Assembly (NCBI GenBank): GCA_020434085.1
Contig: JAGRBM010000453.1
Coordinates: 1-8,525, forward strand
Length of the DNA: 8,525 nt
Direction: 5' to 3'
Source: Chrysiogenia bacterium
Lineage (GTDB): Bacteria; JAGRBM01
Shown: piece after piece, positions 6,560-8,525 of the stretch
Layout: each line of letters opens with the position of its first letter
How positions within the stretch are numbered: the stretch's first letter is position 1
Notes under the pieces: generated by a model
Told to the model about the DNA's origin: nothing
Databases searched by the model: none
Seen by the model: only the letters and a program-made list of their open reading frames with translations
Position numbers and translations under genes: made by a program

Positions 6560-7483
6560 CTAGATTCCCCGAAAGTGAATGCGCCCGGCCAATCCCAGCC
6601 GGGAGAGTCGGGCCCCAAAGTACTGCCCGAAGGCCCGTGCCGCCTCCCTGGGGGGCAGCTTTGCCGCTTCTTCAAGAGAAGCCGCCCCTGCAATGCCACC
6701 CAGGCTTTCGCGGACAAAACCCCAGAGCGCGCCGGAGAGATGCGGCAGCGTTTCGAGCCCGAATAGCTCGTGGAGCCGCGCATGGCAGTTCACCGTGCGC
6801 TTGAACTCGTAGCCCGCGCTGCGATCATGGGAGTGGATGACCCGCGCCGCCGGGGCGTAGGCCAGGGCCTGGCCGCTCTCGATCACGCGTTTGCCCCAAC
6901 TGATGTCTTCGCCGAACCAGGTCTCCGGGAAAGGATGGGCCCGCAGCGCCTCGGCCCGCACCATGGAGGCCACGTTGTCGAACCGCGCGCGCCGGTAGCG
7001 ATCCATCGGTGAGAGCCGGTGCCATTCGCCAAGGCGGAGCTGTTCCTGAATCATGGGGGCAGAGCCCCCCTCGAACCACCCGAGCACCTCGGCCCGGGTC
7101 TTCGCCGTGGCATCCTCGCGGGGGAGCTGCCGGGCGTAGGCCCCGGCGACGTTCTCGATGAGTGCTGCCTCGGAAAGTTTGCCCAGCACGTCCTCATCGG
7201 CGGGCAGCGCATCCTGGGTGAAGAACGCGATGAGCCCACCCGAGCAAAGCGCCGCCGCTCGGTTGCGGGTACGCCCGTGGCCAAAGCCCTCGGACCCCAC
7301 GCGCTCGAAGCGGGCTTCGAACTCACGGGCAAGGCGCCGCGCCGCCTCCGGATCAGGCGAGGAATCGATCAGCAGGGTCTCGCTTGCCGGCCGCGCCTGC
7401 GTGGCAAGCCCCTCCAGCAGGGCGCGCAGCTCGGCGCCCGGATTGAAGGTGGGGATGACAACGCTGATGGAAGGCTCTTGCAT
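6560..7483 (-). CDS. Family 2 glycosyltransferase, rhamnosyltransferase-like
   Basis: A 307-residue GT2 enzyme resembling the rhamnosyltransferase group of polysaccharide clusters. Visible motifs are SVVIPTFNPG (7-16), LLIDSSPD (37-44), GFGHGRTRN (66-74), the acidic FFTQDALPAD (87-96), FDNVASMVRAEAL (168-180), the catalytic-type GED (191-193) and VIHSHDRSAGYEFKR (215-229). The TQDA form in place of DxD is usual for this group. The frame is open to a GTG at 7507, but I chose the ATG at 7483. It has AAGGA five bases upstream, and the conserved strand begins seven residues in. It is the first gene of the operon, and the 5' leader holds the hexamer repeat. Donor dTDP-rhamnose is an inference from family resemblance; no dTDP-rhamnose synthesis genes are in view. 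Confidence 0.85.
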   Translation of the reverse strand: MQEPSISVVIPTFNPGAELRALLEGLATQARPASETLLIDSSPDPEAARRLAREFEARFERVGSEGFGHGRTRNRAAALCSGGLIAFFTQDALPADEDVLGKLSEAALIENVAGAYARQLPREDATAKTRAEVLGWFEGGSAPMIQEQLRLGEWHRLSPMDRYRRARFDNVASMVRAEALRAHPFPETWFGEDISWGKRVIESGQALAYAPAARVIHSHDRSAGYEFKRTVNCHARLHELFGLETLPHLSGALWGFVRESLGGIAGAASLEEAAKLPPREAARAFGQYFGARLSRLGLAGRIHFRGI

Positions 7484-7488
7484 GGCGG

Positions 7489-7493
7489 TCCTT
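7489..7493 (-). promoter_or_regulatory. Ribosome binding site that sets the start of the rhamnosyltransferase-like gene
   Basis: AAGGA on the minus strand, five bases before the ATG at 7483. It favours this start over the in-frame GTG at 7507. Confidence 0.6.
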
Positions 7494-7513
7494 GCCTGCT
7501 GCGTCACCTCTCA

Positions 7514-7546
7514 GCGTGCACGTGCACGTGCACGTGCACGTGCGCG
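7514..7546. repeat. Hexanucleotide tandem repeat with perfect purine-pyrimidine alternation
   Basis: CGTGCA repeats from 7515 for four full copies plus five bases (to 7543). The strict alternation of purine and pyrimidine extends from 7514 to 7546, 33 bases, which is the classic sequence requirement for Z-DNA. The array is also self-complementary (for example, 7515-7540 is an exact palindrome), so it could extrude a cruciform or fold as an mRNA hairpin. It lies 31-63 bases before the first ATG of the glycosyltransferase operon, in the probable 5' leader. It is not in the GT2 frame, because a stop (7511-7513) separates them. Confidence 0.9.
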
Positions 7547-7632
7547 AAGGCTTGTCGGATCGCTAGTGCCTCGCACAGGTGCGGGTGTCATGTTACCCGA
7601 TCCACGTCGGGCCACGCAGGGGGCAACTCCAT
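7547..7632 (-). other. Presumed promoter region of the glycosyltransferase operon
   Basis: A gene-free stretch between the biotin-carrier terminator and the hexamer repeat. Because the terminator lies upstream, the seven-gene operon should start here. I see only weak sigma-70-like pieces on the minus strand: ATGACA at 7586-7591 without a good -10, and TAACAT at 7592-7597 area without a good -35. Short inverted repeats are at 7572-7583 and 7596-7611. No promoter can be named with confidence. Confidence 0.35.
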
Positions 7633-7669
7633 AAAAAAAGCGGGAATCCCACCGGGATTCCCGCTTTTT
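7633..7669 (-). terminator. Strong intrinsic terminator of the biotin carrier gene
   Basis: An 11-bp perfect GC-rich stem (7640-7650 with 7654-7664), a 3-base loop, and A/T pairs extending the stem by five. On the minus strand a run of seven T follows. It starts 27 bases after the biotin carrier stop. T5 on the other side makes it potentially bidirectional, although no plus-strand gene ends here. It separates the biotin carrier unit from the glycosyltransferase operon. Confidence 0.93.
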
Positions 7670-7695
7670 CGTATGCGGTTTTGAGAAAAAGACGG

Positions 7696-7917
7696 TCAGT
7701 CTTCGTCGATGATGGCCACCACCTGGCCTTCGGTCAGGGCGTCGCCCTCCTTGACCGGGATGTCGGTGATTGTGCCGTCGCAGGGCGACTCCACCGGCAT
7801 TTCCATCTTCATGGACTCGAGGATCATGATCTCCTCGCCTTCTTCGATCTTGTCACCGACCTTCTTGACGATCTTCCAGAGGTTACCGGTGATGTGAGCT
7901 TCAACTTCGACTGCCAT
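7696..7917 (-). CDS. Free-standing biotin/lipoyl-attachment carrier protein (BCCP-like)
   Basis: A 73-residue protein that is just one biotinyl domain. The biotinylation motif is ESMKMEMP, with Lys37 as the predicted biotin site. It is flanked by the two halves of the beta barrel: ITGNLWKIVKKVGDKIEEGE before, and DGTITDIPVKEGDALTEGQVVAII after. Such proteins shuttle carboxyl groups between biotin carboxylase and a carboxyltransferase (acetyl-CoA, propionyl-CoA or related carboxylase). Met-Lys-Met favours biotin over lipoate, which usually uses Asp-Lys-Ala. The frame is open upstream to 8175, but the ATG at 7917 begins the domain. It has AAGGGG (7929-7934) 11 bases upstream, a longish spacing. 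The gene stands alone between its own promoter and terminator, with no carboxylase gene in view, so its partners must be coded elsewhere. Confidence 0.92.
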   Translation of the reverse strand: MAVEVEAHITGNLWKIVKKVGDKIEEGEEIMILESMKMEMPVESPCDGTITDIPVKEGDALTEGQVVAIIDED

Positions 7918-8011
7918 GGCTGACAATTCCCCTTGTGGTTGTTCTTTTCGGGTTTGCCCTGATTGCCGAGGCCGCGATAGGCTCACTGCCGAACGGATCT
8001 CAGGTAGCGCG

Positions 8012-8525
8012 GTGACTAAACCACACGACCCCACCCTTGTCAACGAAAGCAGGCGCTTTCGAACACTCCTTCTGGGGCTAGTGCTGCTCACTTTTGCGGT
8101 GCATTTCGCCTCGAATTCCGGCGGGGCCTTCCTCTTCGACGACGGACCCAACATTCTGGAAAATCCTGCCGTCACGGGCTTCGATCCCGGCAGCGCCCGC
8201 GGCTGGTTTGCCGCCGCCTTCGAGTCCCCTGCCCGGCTGCGACCGATTCCCTATCTGAGCTTCGCCCTGCAGTGGTGGGCCCACGGCCAGAGCCCGGGCG
8301 CCTTCCACTTTTTGAGTGACGCCCTCCACGCGCTGGCCGCGCTGGCGCTGGCGCTTCTTTTGTTTGAGCTCCTTGCCACGCCGAGCGCCCAGCCCGTTAC
8401 CACCCGCGACCGGGCACTTCTGGCAACCGGCGCGGCGGCGCTCTGGGCGCTTCACCCGATCCAGACCCAGGCAGTCACCTACATCGTCCAGCGCATGACC
8501 GTGCTCTGCGGGCTCTTTTCCCTGC
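8012..8525 (+). CDS. TMTC-like polytopic membrane protein (GT-C fold, probably with TPR tail), N-terminal 171 residues
   Basis: The first 171 codons of a large membrane protein that runs off the right edge. There is a transmembrane helix at about 17-34, then FLFDDGPNILENPAV (40-54). Its Asp43-Asp44 matches the acidic pair in the first extracytoplasmic loop of GT-C sugar transferases. Next come RPIPYLSFAL (77-86), a second long hydrophobic segment (about 97-121), and ALHPIQTQAVTYIVQR (147-162). The last is a hallmark of bacterial TPR-containing relatives of the O-mannosyltransferase TMTC/PMT group. These proteins usually carry TPR repeats in the C-terminal half, not visible here. Its role as a lipid-sugar-dependent glycosyltransferase is inferred. 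The start is the GTG at 8012, with a weak AGG (8002-8004) seven bases upstream. It gives a short, Arg-containing cytoplasmic tail before helix 1. No in-frame ATG fits better. It is divergent from the biotin carrier gene. Confidence 0.82.
   Translation, partial: MTKPHDPTLVNESRRFRTLLLGLVLLTFAVHFASNSGGAFLFDDGPNILENPAVTGFDPGSARGWFAAAFESPARLRPIPYLSFALQWWAHGQSPGAFHFLSDALHALAALALALLLFELLATPSAQPVTTRDRALLATGAAALWALHPIQTQAVTYIVQRMTVLCGLFSL
8015..8043 (-). promoter_or_regulatory. Sigma-70-type promoter of the biotin carrier gene
   Basis: On the minus strand: a perfect TTGACA -35 (8038-8043), a 17-base spacer, and a TTTAGT -10 (8015-8020, four of six consensus bases). Transcription would start near 8008, giving a leader of about 90 bases before the biotin carrier ATG. 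It overlaps the first codons of the divergent plus-strand gene as I have drawn it. Confidence 0.65.
8044..8061. promoter_or_regulatory. Palindrome next to the biotin carrier -35 box, possible operator
   Basis: CGAAAGC and GCTTTCG are perfect reverse complements separated by four bases. The palindrome abuts the -35 box of the minus-strand promoter (8038-8043), a usual position for a dimeric regulator. It lies within codons 11-17 of the divergent gene. The regulator is unknown, and chance is not excluded. Confidence 0.45.

Noticed and set aside
7484-7507. GTG at 7507 as the start of the rhamnosyltransferase-like gene
   Set aside because: The ATG at 7483 has a well-spaced AAGGA and lies closer to the conserved first strand. 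The GTG has no comparable site, though it is not impossible.
7514-7546. Hexamer repeat considered as a CRISPR or iteron array
   Set aside because: The units are contiguous six-base copies without spacers, and no cas or replication gene is near. It is a microsatellite-type repeat.
7916-8011. In-frame ATG at 7916 as start of the TMTC-like gene
   Set aside because: It overlaps the start codon of the biotin carrier on the other strand and would add a Cys/Arg-rich tail with no ribosome site. The GTG at 8012 gives a normal N-terminus.
7918-8175. N-terminal extension of the biotin carrier frame to 159 residues
   Set aside because: The extension is not domain-like, crosses the candidate promoter, and runs antisense through the divergent membrane protein gene. 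The biotinyl domain begins right at the ATG at 7917.

Overview
The window is GC-rich, gene-dense bacterial DNA. It carries lipoprotein signal peptides, a polyprenyl-phosphate-type glycosyltransferase, a TMTC-like membrane protein and a short free-standing biotin carrier. This fits a Gram-negative bacterium, perhaps of the former Deltaproteobacteria/Myxococcota type, but nothing here fixes the taxon. Almost everything is coded on the minus strand. The exception is one truncated gene at the right edge on the plus strand.

Reading in the direction of transcription (right to left), a plus-strand TMTC-like membrane protein (8012 to beyond 8525) diverges from a minus-strand 73-residue biotin carrier protein (7696-7917). 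The biotin carrier gene has a good candidate promoter, which lies inside the first codons of the divergent gene, with an 18-base palindrome just upstream of its -35 box. It ends at a strong hairpin/U-tract terminator (7633-7669). A 212-bp gap follows, holding an alternating purine-pyrimidine hexamer repeat (7514-7546).

Next is a tightly packed seven-gene operon on the minus strand (7483 down to 451): a rhamnosyltransferase-like GT2, a GT4 glycosyltransferase, three consecutive HEAT-repeat proteins (two predicted lipoproteins and one membrane-anchored), a dolichyl-phosphate-sugar-synthase-like GT2, and a small DUF2304 membrane protein. Most junctions overlap, abut or are only a few bases apart, so translation is probably coupled. 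After a 136-bp gap with two GC-rich hairpins comes the first 104 residues of an aldehyde dehydrogenase that runs off the left edge.

The likely theme is envelope glycan assembly. Cytoplasmic GT2/GT4 enzymes build a glycan, and the GT2/DUF2304 pair probably makes or handles a lipid-linked sugar. About 1,200 residues of HEAT solenoid, apparently displayed on the periplasmic side, sit in the middle of the operon. The HEAT trio inside a glycosyltransferase operon is the least expected part and the best candidate for an undescribed system. Its function is not readable from sequence alone. The biotin carrier and aldehyde dehydrogenase look like separate metabolic genes.
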